A stretch of DNA of 64,000 nt from Rotaria socialis (Eukaryota; Rotifera; Eurotatoria; Philodinida; Philodinidae): assembly GCA_905331475.1 (NCBI GenBank), contig CAJNYU010000184.1:1-64000 (forward strand). Reading direction: 5' to 3'. This document shows, in pieces, positions 31,006-43,077 of this stretch. Under the pieces are notes generated by a model, which saw only the letters and a list, made by a program, of their open reading frames with translations, searched no databases and was not told the DNA's origin. Position numbers and translations under genes: made by a program. Each line of letters begins with the position of its first letter. Positions within the stretch are counted from its first letter, which is position 1.

Positions 31006-34000
31006 ATGGCTAATCTATCCGACAATATCATTAAAGTCTTTCTTACCAAGCAAAGTCTTGCTTTAAAAGATTCTGATATTAGTCTTTCACTTGTTGCCCA
31101 AGGCGTGCAATGTTACAAAGAAGAAGTTCGTCGTCATGTACAGTCACTTAGTCCAGCATTATTTCAATTATCAATTAATAAAGATAATACAACGGGAATA
31201 CGTGTTGATCCAGCAGTAGTTATTTTTCTATTTATTGATTTGTCTTGTTGATTCTTTTTTTCTTATACAGATTGATATTTGTGATAATTTTCTTGCTGGT
31301 CGTTGTCATAACACAGTAAAGAAATGTGATAAACTTCATTTATGTCGTGAATTTGGTCATTGTAAAATTCCAAAATGTCGTTTTCCGCATGATTTTAATC
31401 ATGGTCAAAATTTACGAATAGTTCAACAAATGAATTGTGCAGATATTAATTGTGAATTACTTGTTAAATTAATTCAATTGAAAAAGTCTTCGGAACGAAA
31501 ATTTGGTTCTACAGAATCTTTATCGAAAACTCGAAATTCAATTGTTGATAATAGAGATCTATCGAAAGAGGCTGACATAAATAAACAAATCGACGTAAGT
31601 TTTCCGTCAATACTTTTTGCTAAACAAATCGATATGGAAATTGTTGAAATGATTTTGTGTCAAAAAAATATTCAAATTGAAAAAAAATTTAAAGAATGTG
31701 AAAATGAATATTTTCGTCGAACTACTTTGCAATTAGAAGAAAAGTGTGGTACGAATTATGTTTTTCTCATATAAAACAAACAATTGCTTTTTTTCTTCTT
31801 TACTTAAGATGTCGATGAATTACTTGCTACACCTATTCTTACGCATGATCATGTTGATTTGAAATTTAAACGTACAAAACAATTAACTGATAGAACATGC
31901 TTTGTTTTAAAGATACTCGTGAATGATCAACAAAATAAAGTAGACGAAAATCGAGTAAAATTATATATTTCTCTACTGATTGGAAATGGTATTTCCCATA
32001 GAATCTTTAATCTTTCCGTACTTGATGAAAAAGCTTATCTTGTTCAATGTAATAATGACATCGGTAAAGATTTTTTTGTTTTCTTCGACGACTTGACTTA
32101 AAAAGATTTTCATTGCAATAGATTTTGATCGAATTCGTCAACAATATGAAACACGACGGCAATTGCAAGGCAGAGATGTAACATTGATGCAAATACATGA
32201 ATATGATACTGCTAGCGTTTATTATATTGATGAACATAAGACTATGAAATATGATGATCTGGAAAAAATTTTACAATCTGTTCGAAAATATGTTTTTACA
32301 TTTCAATTAGTCAATGAATATTGTGCTGAAGTAGAATTTATAAATTCTGGTGGTAAGACGAAATTTGATGTGTACTAACTATTTAAGAACAGAATAAATA
32401 GATGATGCTTGATTTATTTTTAGCTTTGAAAGAATGGATGTCAGTCATTGAAAAAGTAAAAGATAAATATCATATAAATGTCGAACCAATTATTCAAGAG
32501 GTTGTCGATGGAAACTATACGGAACACAGCAGCAGCACAACGGAAAACATTCCATTTAGTTTTGATAAACAAAATTTAGTTTCGATTACACTTCGTTCCG
32601 ATTGGTCGATGGTAGCTGCTCATCCTGTGTTTCAATTGGAATATAAAGATTATATACGTAGTTATTCATAATTTTCTTTTTTTCTTAATAGAATTTCTTG
32701 AATTTTAAGGTATGCAACTTGGTGGTGAAATTAATATCAATCAGAACGAAGTAACTTATACAGGAGACTTGCCACGTTTACCACGTGCTTCAAATAATAC
32801 AGCTATTCTTGCGAATAAAACAAATAATTTCATGCAAACATTCAAATATCAAAAACTGCGAGATTTAAAACCACATCATGTTAATATTCTTCGAGCTAAT
32901 TCCAATATTGTGGCATTTTCTTGTACAGAAAGAAATGATTATATGATTGCAGCAAAACCACAAGATCTATTTGAATTAAGGGGTAAACTTTTCCCGAAAA
33001 CAAATCAAAATTTTCAAGCTGAACGTAGAAATCCACCAAGAAATTATCAACCGGATAACAGGTAAATCCCATTAGATATTAATTCAAACAGTTGAAACCA
33101 CCAGCGCTTAAACCAATTAAATTTTTACAGAGTCATTTTTACAGTACTGATTTCATATTTATATTCATAGATCACTACCAGTGCCTCTTATGCAACTAGG
33201 AATAGTCGAACCGTATGTTGCCCATCGGCTTAACTTAGCATTTAAGTTCGTATTGATTTTCATTTAAGACCTAGTAGTACTCTTCCTGTTGCGAAACCAG
33301 CTAGTACTTCGTCTATTTTTCCTCTTACGAAAGCAGAAGAAATGAATATGTTTTTAATAAACAAATTTGAAGAACGTTTACAAGAACATTTAAAAGAAAC
33401 ATACAATGTGAATATAATCATTGAACGACACGCCGTTAATGATAAAGTAAAAGGCGAAAAGACTCGTATTCGTATTAAATTAACTGGCGAAATGAATGAT
33501 GTAGACAGTGCACTTAATGATTTATCGAATTTATTTTCGTCATTACGCACACGAGAATTCAATGATCAAACTGGTAAGAAAATAATTGAGCTATTTGAAA
33601 AAATTATTTGTCCCTTCTTTTAAGATGGCAATTGGACAAAGATTGAAGAAGTAGTTGATCTTATTCAACATCATTTTGCATTAATTAATCTCCGTGCGAT
33701 ATGTCAAAGAATTTCACCAACACGTTTACATGTTTATTTTTTTGATGTAACAAATCCTCAATTTGGCATTGACGAGCAAAAAATAGATGATATAATTAAT
33801 AATCAATTTAGTTTAGCCACGATAATTCATAATCAACAATTAGCATCAGTAAAATTTATTAAAGAATGGACAGATTTAGAAGAAAAAATTCGTAAACAAG
33901 ATAATTATAAAAAAGACATTTGCTTCTCTAGAGAAACTGATTCGTTCTATTTGTTTGGCTTAACAAAATTAGTTAAAGAATTGCGGCAAGCGTTTGAACA

Positions 34001-36662
34001 GCTCAAAAATAAATATATTCCACAAGCATGCAAAATCAATCTTTCAGACAAACAGGTAGCTAAGTGCAATTATAAGTTTTACGGAATTTTCTATTTAATA
34101 AATTATTTCGTATCGAATTTCTTGTTTTATTTTAGCTCAATTTCCTCCGTTACGTAGCTAAAACTAATTTGAACAAAATTGAAAAACAATATAAAGGCGA
34201 TGGATGTGATATTAGTTTAACGCGTCTTCAACAGCATGGTCATTTTCTTGCACCCGTTGATATGCATTCTAGAATTAAAGATGCTCTTGAAGCATTAGTA
34301 CAAATCACTGAAACTAAATTTGAAATTAGGAGCAATGGTTTTGCAACACTTATTAATCAAGAACCCAAGCATCTATTCTCACTTGTTAAGGCAAAATGTT
34401 ATCTTGTGCAAAACGTTCGAACACAACGTAGTCACATCTCAGTGCCAAAAGCTCAAGCGGCTGATCCTGAAGTTGTAGCACAAGCATCTCAAAATACTCG
34501 CAATGCAAATGCCACAAGCATCGATATTGGTAAATCAACAATTACGATTGCATCTGGTGATTTAACAGCGCAAAACGTAAGGCAATGAACTTTCTATTGA
34601 TTTTGATTCAGACCTTTACACGTAGAGGAACTTTTATTATGAATTTTGTTTTTCATGAAGGTCGATGTCGTCGTTGTTTGTTCAACATCCGAAATACTTT
34701 GTCGAGCAATTATTACTGCAGCTGGTCCTCAAGTAAAAGCTGAATACAGTGCCTTACAAGCAGATGGGCAACAACATAAAGCGACATCGAATGGTTTACT
34801 ACCATGCAAGAAAATTCTATTCATTCCATGGCGAGGAGATCAATCAGATTTGCCTTCTCTAAAGAAAACTCTTGGTAAATTTGTTTCTACGGCGATTAAA
34901 TATGCATTTGAAAATGGACATACATCTCTGGGTTAGTTTTGCAGAAATTAGCAATCATTTCTATGTACGATTTATTTTAGCATTTCCAAGTGTTGGCTGT
35001 GGAAAATTAGGTTTCGATCCATCGACTATTGCTCAGCATATGATTGATGAAACCGAAGCACAGCTGATCAGTAATAAGAGTACGCTGAATGTATCTTTCA
35101 TACTTGTACGAGAGCAACAAAATGTATACGATGCATTTGTTAAATATCTTAATACGATTCAAAGAAGTGTAATACAACAAAGTCCAAAATCGAATACTAA
35201 TCAACATTTAAAGATCCCGTATGATGAAAAAAGTAAAAGATTACAACTTAATTTTCTTTCTGTTCAATTTTTTAATTTGATTTGTTTTTTAGTTATTGAA
35301 ATAACATTAATTGGTTCGAATAATAATCAATTGGATCAATGTAAAAATGATATTTTAGAATTAGCCAATTCATGCCTATTTAAAACACGATTAACTGACA
35401 AACAGGATATGATGGATTGGCCACAGAATACAATAAATACATATTATGATCATTGTTTAACACAACATGTTGTACCTACACTTAATTTTAATACACTTTC
35501 AATTGAATTAGTCGGGCCAAAAGATGCGGTAAAATCATAGATAAACTCATTTTTTTACGTTTTAAATTTATTTAGGTTCGTGAAGCAGAAAAACATTTCT
35601 ACGAATTAACAACTGAAACACTCAAGGAAGCACGTATACATGCTATATCACGTGGTATTATTTGGTCAGTTGAAGTCACACCGAATTCTGATACTTGGGA
35701 ACAATATTCATTTAAATTGAATGGACTTATCGAAGATGCTTATTTGAAAAAACTTGTGCACGTATGTTGATAAAAAGGAATGGATGATTAAATAATAGCA
35801 AGAAACATTTTTCTTTCTCTATTCAAGTATGATTTTGTTAATGATAAACAAGAACGATGTCGGATAGTATTTTCTAAACTGGAAGAATCCCATGGAACCG
35901 ATGTGCGACGTATACGGCGTAAAGTTGTAGATTCATTATTACCGGATGTAAGTCGATGAATATTAGCTTCATTGCCGATTGTTTATTAATTTTAGACATG
36001 GGAGCCTTCGGATCAAAATTGTAAAAGAGTTGTATTACAATCTTCATCAAAAGAATATCAAGATGTCTTGCAACAATTTAATGCTACTATGCGAGGTCAA
36101 TATGCACAAATTATCAGAATTGAACGTATTCAAAATGAACGCTGGTTTAAGCAGGTATGAGATTTCTAGAAAAAATCTGGGGTTCGCCTGTCCGTGCGGA
36201 GAAGGAAAGAATATTTTTTTGTTTTAGTATGCTGCTCATCGTGATGATTTTAAACAGCGTTATAAAACATTAGACGAACGATCACTTTTTCATGGTTGCG
36301 ATGGTACTGCAGCTAATCAAATCGTTCAGGAATGCTTTAATCGTGCATTTGCTGGTGTTCACGGTATGATATTAATTTCAAAGACTATCTAAAATAAGAA
36401 ATCATATTTTCCAGGTGTCGTATACGGCTGTGGTGTATATTTCCATTCCCATGCAAGTTATAGTCATTCATATGCAAAACCGGACGGCTCAGGACAGCGA
36501 ACGATGTTCATAGCGCGTGTTCTGATCGGTAAAACCTGCCGTGGTAATCAAGGAATGAAAACACCACCATCCGGTCACGATACAACTACGGATGGACAGC
36601 ATATTTTTGTTGTATATCATGATGCCGGTGCCTATGCTGATCATCTTATTACATACCAATAG
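31006..36662 (+). CDS. Multidomain PARP: zinc fingers, macro, WWE, PARP catalytic
   Basis: Predicted mono-ADP-ribosyltransferase of about 1,500 residues in some 18 exons. The N-terminus MANLSDNIIKVFLTKQSLAL is followed by CCCH-type fingers (CDNFLAGRCHNTVKKCDKLH, then CREFGHCKIPKCRFPHDFNH), as in PARP12/PARP13. A long region of repeated alpha-beta segments (about 31.8-34.5 kb) resembles the RRM/KH-like array of PARP14. A macrodomain follows (GKSTITIASGDLTAQN, VDVVVVCSTSEILC, FPSVGCGKLGFDPSTIA), then a WWE-like segment (about 35.7-35.95 kb, WEQYSFKLNGLIEDAY). The PARP domain has SLFHGCDGTAANQI (NAD-binding histidine) and YGCGVYFHSHASYSHSYA (tyrosine), and it ends AYADHLITYQ. The glutamate that makes PARP1 a polymerase is absent from that last segment, consistent with mono-ADP-ribosylation. 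The combination of CCCH fingers with PARP14-like parts is unusual. Exon limits in the middle are approximate. Confidence 0.88.
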
Positions 36663-36994
36663 GACACGTGCAATCATTTTAGAGTATTCGTTTCTTTGTT
36701 TTTAAGAAGAATTTGTAAGAAAATTAATAATTTTTTGTTTTTGTAATTAGTAAAATGTTCTGTTCAACTCAGAATAAAGTTACTATCCTTGAAAGGATAA
36801 CTCTTTTTGAAAGTCTCAATTCGTACTCGAACAATCATGATGAATAGTAGTGTTCTTTGGTGACATCTGTCAATAGCTTCTTATTGGTTCACTTACGAAA
36901 CTATTTCTCAACTTTTTTTAGTTATTTCGTTCGTTGCATGAACTAACAGTTTTATTTGTGTTTCCTCGCTTTTTAGCTTGGCAGTGTTTCCGCA
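36663..36994. other. Short intergenic region
   Basis: Contains an AATAAAG word near 36772 that could end the PARP transcript, then the presumed promoter of the U1-C gene. Nothing else was recognised. Confidence 0.4.
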
Positions 36995-37473
36995 ATGCCC
37001 AAATACTATTGTGATTATTGTGATACATATTTAACACACGATTCACCATCTGTTCGTAAAACTCATTGTCAAGGTAGAAAACATAAAGAAAATGTTCGTG
37101 ATTATTATCAAAAATGGATGGAAGAACAAGCACAAAAATTAGTACGATTTTTTTTTCTAATTTATTTCATAAGTTCTTCTGTCTTTTTTTTTCTTATTAG
37201 ATCGATCAAACAACAGCTGTATATAAATCTGGAAAATTAGGCAATCCACCTTTCCCAATGGGTGGACCGCGTCTCATCAATCCAACTATGCCACCACCAC
37301 GACCAGGCATGCCAGCTATTGTTTCGCCATGGCCATTCGGTCCCTTACCGCCACGAATGCCACCTAATCCAGCTGTCATGGCCGCTATGATGGCAATGCG
37401 ACCACCACTTGGTGTCTTGCCTCCTGGAATACCACCGCCACCAACTGTTATTCCAAAACCTTCTAATGAATGA
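36995..37473 (+). CDS. SNRPC: U1 small nuclear ribonucleoprotein C
   Basis: U1-C stabilises the pairing of U1 snRNA with 5' splice sites in the early spliceosome. Exon 1 (36995-37141) encodes the U1-type C2H2 zinc finger, [20 protein letters not shown] and [20 protein letters not shown]. Cysteines 6 and 9 and the two histidines are in place. A 59-bp intron with GTACGA and TTATTAG ends is followed by exon 2 (37201-37473), [20 protein letters not shown] and the Pro/Met-rich tail typical of the family. Length (139 residues) is close to the animal norm (159 in human). Confidence 0.97.
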
Positions 37474-37883
37474 CACGATCGACGTTTAGAGTGAATATAA
37501 CTTTTTGTACTTTCGATTATAAGTCTATGTGAACTAGTAAAAATATGTCACTCTTAACATATTTGCTCGAAAAATCTTTCCAGAATTTTGATCACTGACT
37601 CTGTCTATTTTCGGGATTCATAATAGTTTAAATAATGACATACATGAAATGAAAATTCATCTCTATACAAAAAGAATATATTTTCCTTGCATATAACTAC
37701 TACATGTTAATTTGAAGTTTTAAAATATGATTGACGTCTGTTTGCTTTCGAATTTGTGTGAAGGATAAACGAAATTGACTTTCAAGGTTTTCTCATTATG
37801 AATTGATTTTTCTCGTAAAGATGAAGTTCTTTATGAGAAACATTAAATGCAATAAGCTTCATCATGTAGTTTGAAAACGGTAA
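37474..37883. other. Convergent 3' spacer
   Basis: Lies between the ends of U1-C (+) and the small membrane protein (-). AT-rich, with no gene seen. Confidence 0.45.
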
Positions 37884-38222
37884 CTACAGATGTTCTTTAT
37901 AGTCCGGTGGTGGTGATTGATTGTGATAGTTTTCTGCATAAATTGGTGGTAAATCATGTGTTCGTATAATTAATGGTTGGATGGACATAGTATCTAGATC
38001 ATCGATATTATCTATTTGAAGAAGAACTGTTCCTGAATGATCTATTATTTCACTGTGCATCGGATTAATTTGACATTGTCTTAGATAAGACTGTAAAAGT
38101 CGAATGAGTGTATAGAGAAGAAAACTCACACAGGCAACATAGCATCCGATGAAGAAATAAAAGAAGAAAAGATAATTATAATTATTTTCAGTCGATCTTG
38201 AAGGTTCATATAAAAAAGGCAT
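37884..38222 (-). CDS. Small single-pass membrane protein with PPxY motifs
   Basis: Single-exon frame of 112 residues. Residues about 18-42 form one hydrophobic segment (YLFFFYFFIGCYVACVSFLL and onward), followed by a juxtamembrane SYLRQCQ and an acidic stretch. The tail carries two WW-domain ligand motifs, LPPIY and PPPDY, the second near the C-terminus. Such a layout is known in adaptors of NEDD4-family ubiquitin ligases (for example NDFIP or PRRG proteins), but I cannot assign it to a named family. The tail could be cytosolic with the N-terminus outside. Both motifs sit in one uninterrupted frame, which favours a real gene. Confidence 0.6.
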   Translation of the reverse strand: MPFLYEPSRSTENNYNYLFFFYFFIGCYVACVSFLLYTLIRLLQSYLRQCQINPMHSEIIDHSGTVLLQIDNIDDLDTMSIQPLIIRTHDLPPIYAENYHNQSPPPDYKEHL

Positions 38223-39200
38223 AGCAGAGAAAGAAAAAAAAACAGAAATGTGAATGAATAATAAGATCGATGGCGCTTTATATTATATTTAAAATTTTCA
38301 AATTAACATCAATAGTAGTAACATGATATTTTGTTTTTTCTGATATATATATTTATACATAATATAAAACTGATTAAATCATGAATGCGGATTATATTGA
38401 ATGTTAATCACCTTTACTTTCGATAGGACATTTTACCAATAATTCTCTTTCAGAGTCGACAATGATTAAATATCATCACAACACAATTATCCAGGCAAAT
38501 AGGACTCTTGTTTCTTTTTTTTCTGCGCCAAGCCATTTCCCATTGAATAGGTAATTCTTTTCATTGATTGCCCTTCGGCATATATATATATATATATTTA
38601 GTTTTGAATAAATAATACTATTGGTACAGCAATGAGCCAACTCTCAAAAAGAGCACAACTTGAACAATATCATGTCAATAAATACAATTTCAAATTTAAG
38701 TAATGTCGTAAATAGTGCAATCGAAAGACAAGTCAGGTATATAAAATCTTAAGTTTTTCGTTTATAGTTACGAAAACATTCTGTTTTTTTAATAGGCTAA
38801 GAATAAAATATAAGGTACTACTACTTTACTCCCCCTCCCCCCTATTAACAGATGAATGAATGTGGATTAGTTTATTTCGTATTAAGAAAAATTTTACTTA
38901 CTTTAACAAAAATATGTTCTCGTCGAGACCAACATCAGACGATGAATTGGCAACTTATTTTTATTCGCCCCCTCCTCGCTTTTTCCCTTCGTTTCGCTGT
39001 TTTTTGCGTGTTCGGCTTCTCGTTTTTTTTGCTTTCATTCGGCACTTTCTTCTTTTCGCTGTCTCTACCCTATTCACCTTACCTATTCATTCTCATATTA
39101 TCGCAAACGTCATCTTTTATCAACAAGCAAGCAAGACTTCCGTTATTTTCATCTAACAATTTTACGATCATTTTAAAGTACCTCACAATACAACAATAGA
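38223..39200. other. Intergenic, pyrimidine-rich
   Basis: Contains TA microsatellite near 38580-38598, a CCCCCTCCCCCC run near 38831 and long T/C-rich stretches to 39130. Overlapping frames at 38852-39199 are composition artefacts. It likely contains promoters for the membrane protein (-) and the Ser-rich gene (+). Confidence 0.4.
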
Positions 39201-39466
39201 ATGGCACGCGCTCACATAAGTCCACTAATTAAAGCTCAGGTGAATTTTCAATACAAAAATAAATATCATAAATCACCTTTTCTGTCTCATGCGTTTCATT
39301 TGTTGCATATTTAAAGCTCGAGAAATTAAACTCTTCTGGTATTGATATTAGTTCTGGACATCGATCAATATATTCGTCTTCGCCTATCATCATTCCAAAG
39401 AAGCCGCCTCGTTCGAATGTAAGCACGTACTATTTGTCTCAAATAATAGATCCTATTTGAAAAAGC

Positions 39467-39504
<38 letters not shown>

Positions 39505-41419
39505 CACAGAGAACGAGCGAGAACGAAAGAAAAAAGAAGTACGATGATATGATGACTAATGTAATTCTTGTTGGTATTTCCTTTTTAAACTTTTTTTTTA
39601 TTAGGCATCATCATCACAAAGCTCTTCATCGTACACATCAATAGCTGATCAAATGTGCTCATCGGTTGTAAGTATATATTTACTTAATTGTTTTTTTCTC
39701 GTACGAAAACAAATGTTACCTTTTTTGTTTTTGTTTTCAGGAAACATCATTACAATTACAAAGAGAATCAGATAATGGTAAAATAATTGACATTTTATAT
39801 TCGAATATTGACTATATTAATTTAGTGTCAAGTCATTTACTGTCTACATTATCATCTCCCTATCAAAAATTAGAACATTCAGCCGCACGAGATCGAATCG
39901 CAGTAAAAAATAAACGAAAACTACCAGCCAAATATCGGGTACGCAATGATTTTACAATGATATGGATATATATTTATTTATTTATTTCGTTTATAGTTGA
40001 GTAGTCTAAGAGAAATTGATGATAATCAAGCGAACTTATTTTCAACAGAATACGATGATGATCAAGACATTTTTCCATTGCGAATTGAAGTAAAATATTC
40101 GAAGATAACGAGGTTAAAATAATATTCAAAGTTTTCTTTCCTATTAGTCAAAAGCTCAATCACAATCTGTCATTAATCTTTCGGATTTGGATAAAGCGCA
40201 CAATTATTTGCGAAAATCTTCTCGTATTCGTGATCATTCTGCTGATAATATAATTTCATCGAAGTCGACAGTTCCATCTTATGTTTCATCTACTCAACGA
40301 GTGACAAGTTTCAAACGTCCACAAGACATCAATCAGACAACATTTTTTAACCGATCCTTGTTTACAATAAAGACTCATGAAGAGCACGAAGAGGAAGAAA
40401 ACAAACATGAATCAATATTACAAGATACGAATGCAAATAATTCAAGTTCATCACAACTAATCACATCTTCATCATCGCCAGAACATATTTATGATAATTC
40501 AAGTATATTTACTTATCATAAAACAAACATTACACCTGGTATAACATTAAACGAAGAAGATTCATCAACAAATAACATTGTAAAAACACGAGAACGCCGT
40601 ACGTCAGCGACTAATCGTTTAAGGCCGGTTACGATGCACATAACGACAAATAATGATAAACAAATAAATGAATTTGAAAATGTTTTTAATCAAATAAAAA
40701 GTCAAGGTTTACATAGAAAAGTTCAACATAAGGAGGAAACAGTATATGCGTCAGTTCCACACCAAAAACTTTCATCACGTCCATCATCCATGTTTATAGA
40801 AGAAACACCTACGATGTTTCCCAATGAAAACGAACCCATGTTTTCAGTTGTTAGTTCAGCAAATAAAACAATCGAAACGTTACAACTACCAAATCGACAA
40901 AAATCACCAGGTCGTACAAGCTTATCGCCGAATAATAAGCTGATTACAGACGCTCATAAAGCAGCACCATCATGGGTTGATATTGCAAAACAAAAACAAA
41001 GCAAATTGTAAGCTTTGTCATGACTATCAACAACTGATACTATGTTTTTTTTCTGTCTCTAGTAGTCAATCGGGATTCATCGAAAAAAACCATCAAGAAG
41101 AACCCGAGCATCAACCAATATCCACGATAGTTCCTAAGAAACAAAGTGCCACTATTTCATCTGACATACATGAACGAGTGAAAGAAAGCAGCTCTGATGA
41201 TACTCACTCCATTAGAAAATCAACTTCTAATCCTACTGCTACACGACGATCATCACCACGAATAATACAACCGACTATACATGCAATGGAACGAGTATGT
41301 TATAATTCGTTTCATTGTCTTTTAATTATTATTTTATTTATTTCTAGGATTCGATACGAGCATTAAAAGCCAATAATCCAAATCGAATAAACAATCTAAT
41401 TCAACTTTTCGACAAATAA
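39201..41419 (+). CDS. Ser/Thr-rich disordered protein (possibly CRACD-like)
   Basis: Multi-exon gene. Candidate exon 1 (39201-39239) reads MARAHISPLIKAQ and joins in phase 0, across a 365-bp intron, to exon 2 (39605-39667), ASSSQSSSSYTSIADQM. Exon 3 is 39741-39777. A large exon (about 40148-41008) is low-complexity and charged. It ends APSWVDIAKQKQSKL, which resembles the short W-x-x-[LI]-A-[KR]-x-K motif I associate with the actin-capping regulators CRACD/CRACDL; this is a weak, memory-based match. The last exons end RALKANNPNRINNLIQLFDK. No folded domain is visible. Exon 1 is tentative, because the intron holds an unrelated minus-strand frame (39229-39426) and a TA microsatellite. Confidence 0.6.
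39472..39501. repeat. TA dinucleotide microsatellite
   Basis: About 14 consecutive TA units, located in the predicted first intron of the Ser-rich gene. Confidence 0.9.
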
Positions 41420-41524
41420 ATTTTTCTACTGTTTTTTTTCTTTCTTCTGTAAAATTAAATATATTATTGTAATATATTTCGAAATCAAATCTTAAAATAA
41501 ATTATCGTTTTTAGATATATTTTA

Positions 41525-41935
41525 ATGAATAGTTCAGGTAGTTCTAGTCAAGATATAGCTGATCCTCAGTTAGCAGCATTTATTGAACAAGAAAATCAAA
41601 AGCAACGTTTTCAATCAATCGTACATGCATTGGCGGAAAAATGTTGGGAGATATGTTCACTAAGTACACCATCAAGACTTGATGGTCGAAGTGAAACATG
41701 TCTTCACAATTGTGTTGAACGTTTTATTGACTCCAGTAATTATATTATTAATAAAATTGGCCAAGAAGGTGCTCCAGCTAGTACAAGTGCGCATACAAAA
41801 ATGAATTTAGTACATCAACAGATTTTTCATTAGGTGCACCTGATATGGGTCTTCGTGCACCGGAATTTTTCACCGACAGTGATTCAACATCGTCTTCAAG
41901 TCAACAAGAGAAAAAGAGTAATTGGACATTTTAGC
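41525..41935 (+). CDS. TIMM8: Mitochondrial small TIM chaperone TIMM8
   Basis: Intermembrane-space chaperone that, with TIMM13, escorts hydrophobic precursors to the TIM22 complex. The frame from 41525 starts MNSSGSSSQDIADPQLAAFI and contains the twin CX3C motifs CWEIC and CLHNC in QKQRFQSIVHALAEKCWEIC and CLHNCVERFIDSSNYIINKI. It matches TIMM8 (DPQL and QKQRF are diagnostic) rather than TIMM13 or TIMM9/10. The frame stops at 41831-41833, but the next frame continues with LGAPDMGLRAPEFFTDSDST to a TAG at about 41933-41935. The switch falls just after an AAAAA run near 41800, so an assembly indel or a real frameshift would explain it. The folded core is upstream and unaffected. Confidence 0.92.
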
Positions 41936-42046
41936 AGATTGACTTTTATCTTGGTTTTGTTATTATATGTTATTTTTTTTACTTTAACAATGTTAAATTT
42001 TAAATAAAAATTATTCCTGAATTGAATTTTCAGATAAAGAAAAATT

Positions 42047-42780
42047 ATGGTCGAATCAATAATTGGCATTCGTGGAAAAGATTTCGTTCTTTTAGCTCAA
42101 GATGCTAATACAACAAAATACGGTATACTTAATATGAAATTCGATACGAATCGTTTATTTAAATTAAGCGAACATTGTGCTATGCTTGCAGGTAAGATTA
42201 CGCTAAAATGAAATTCAGTAGAAATCATCGATTTATTTTTAAAGCTGGTGAGCCTGGTGATGCAGTTCAATTTTCTGAATATGTTGGTAAAAATATTCAA
42301 TTATATAAAATGATTAACGGCATTGAATTATCGCCGTATGCATGTGCAAATTTTACACGACACGAAATGGCAACTTCGCTTCGTTCGCGGAATTCATTCT
42401 TAGCTAATCTTATCGTTGCTGGTTATTCAACAAATGAACACGATCAACAACGTGCACAACTCTATGCCATTGATTATTTAGGTGCTATGGTCACATCAAA
42501 TGTTGTTGCACATGGGTTTTGCCAATTTTTTGCATTAGCCATTGGTGATCGTTTATGGAAAGAAGATTTAACTGTTCAGGAAGCATTAGCAATGTTACAA
42601 ACTATTGTCAATGAAATGGGTAAACGTATGGCTGCATATCCACATTGTGTATTTGTACGAATTATCGACGCAAAAGGTATACGTGTACTCGATAATATGT
42701 ATCCACAAAAAATTATTGTCACGAAACCAAGTGAACTGGAATTACAAACAAGTGCTGATATGATGGATATTCATTCTTAG
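42047..42780 (+). CDS. PSMB2: 20S proteasome subunit beta type-2 (beta-4)
   Basis: Structural, non-catalytic beta subunit of the 20S proteasome core. Exon 1 (42047-42191) gives MVESIIGIRGKDFVLLAQDA and FKLSEHCAMLA. A 53-bp intron follows. Exon 2 (42245-42780) joins in phase 1 and gives AGEPGDAVQFSEYVGKNIQL, YKMINGIELSPYACANFTRH and VRIIDAKGIRVLDN. There is no catalytic N-terminal threonine, as expected for this subunit. The protein is about 226 residues against 201 in human. The start is only 112 bp after the TIMM8 end. Confidence 0.95.
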
Positions 42781-43077
42781 TTGAATTATGTCTGTTTTTT
42801 TTATTATTATAATGAAGATATAAAACATAAAACACACCCATCATACTATGTTTTGTTGTTGTTCATAAAAAAAGACTTTGCCTGCGGATTTTTATATATC
42901 AAGCCAATCAAAACATAAGTAGAAACGATAAGATTGTTTGCCGTGCCATCAGAAGTAACTCCTAATGATATTGTCAGAGTGTATTGCAGAATTATGTTTG
43001 AATAGTCCTTTGTAGACAGAGAAAAAAACAGAATACTCTGACCGTATTATTGGTTCGTTTTTTAGATCACGATAACT

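Noticed and set aside
38852-39199. Overlapping 115- and 98-residue frames rich in Phe/Leu/Ser
   Set aside because: Pyrimidine-rich tract open in two frames at once; more likely promoter or leader DNA of the Ser-rich gene.
39229-39426. 65-residue minus-strand frame with fairly natural composition
   Set aside because: No recognisable domain, and it lies in the predicted first intron of the plus-strand gene; kept only as a caution on that intron.
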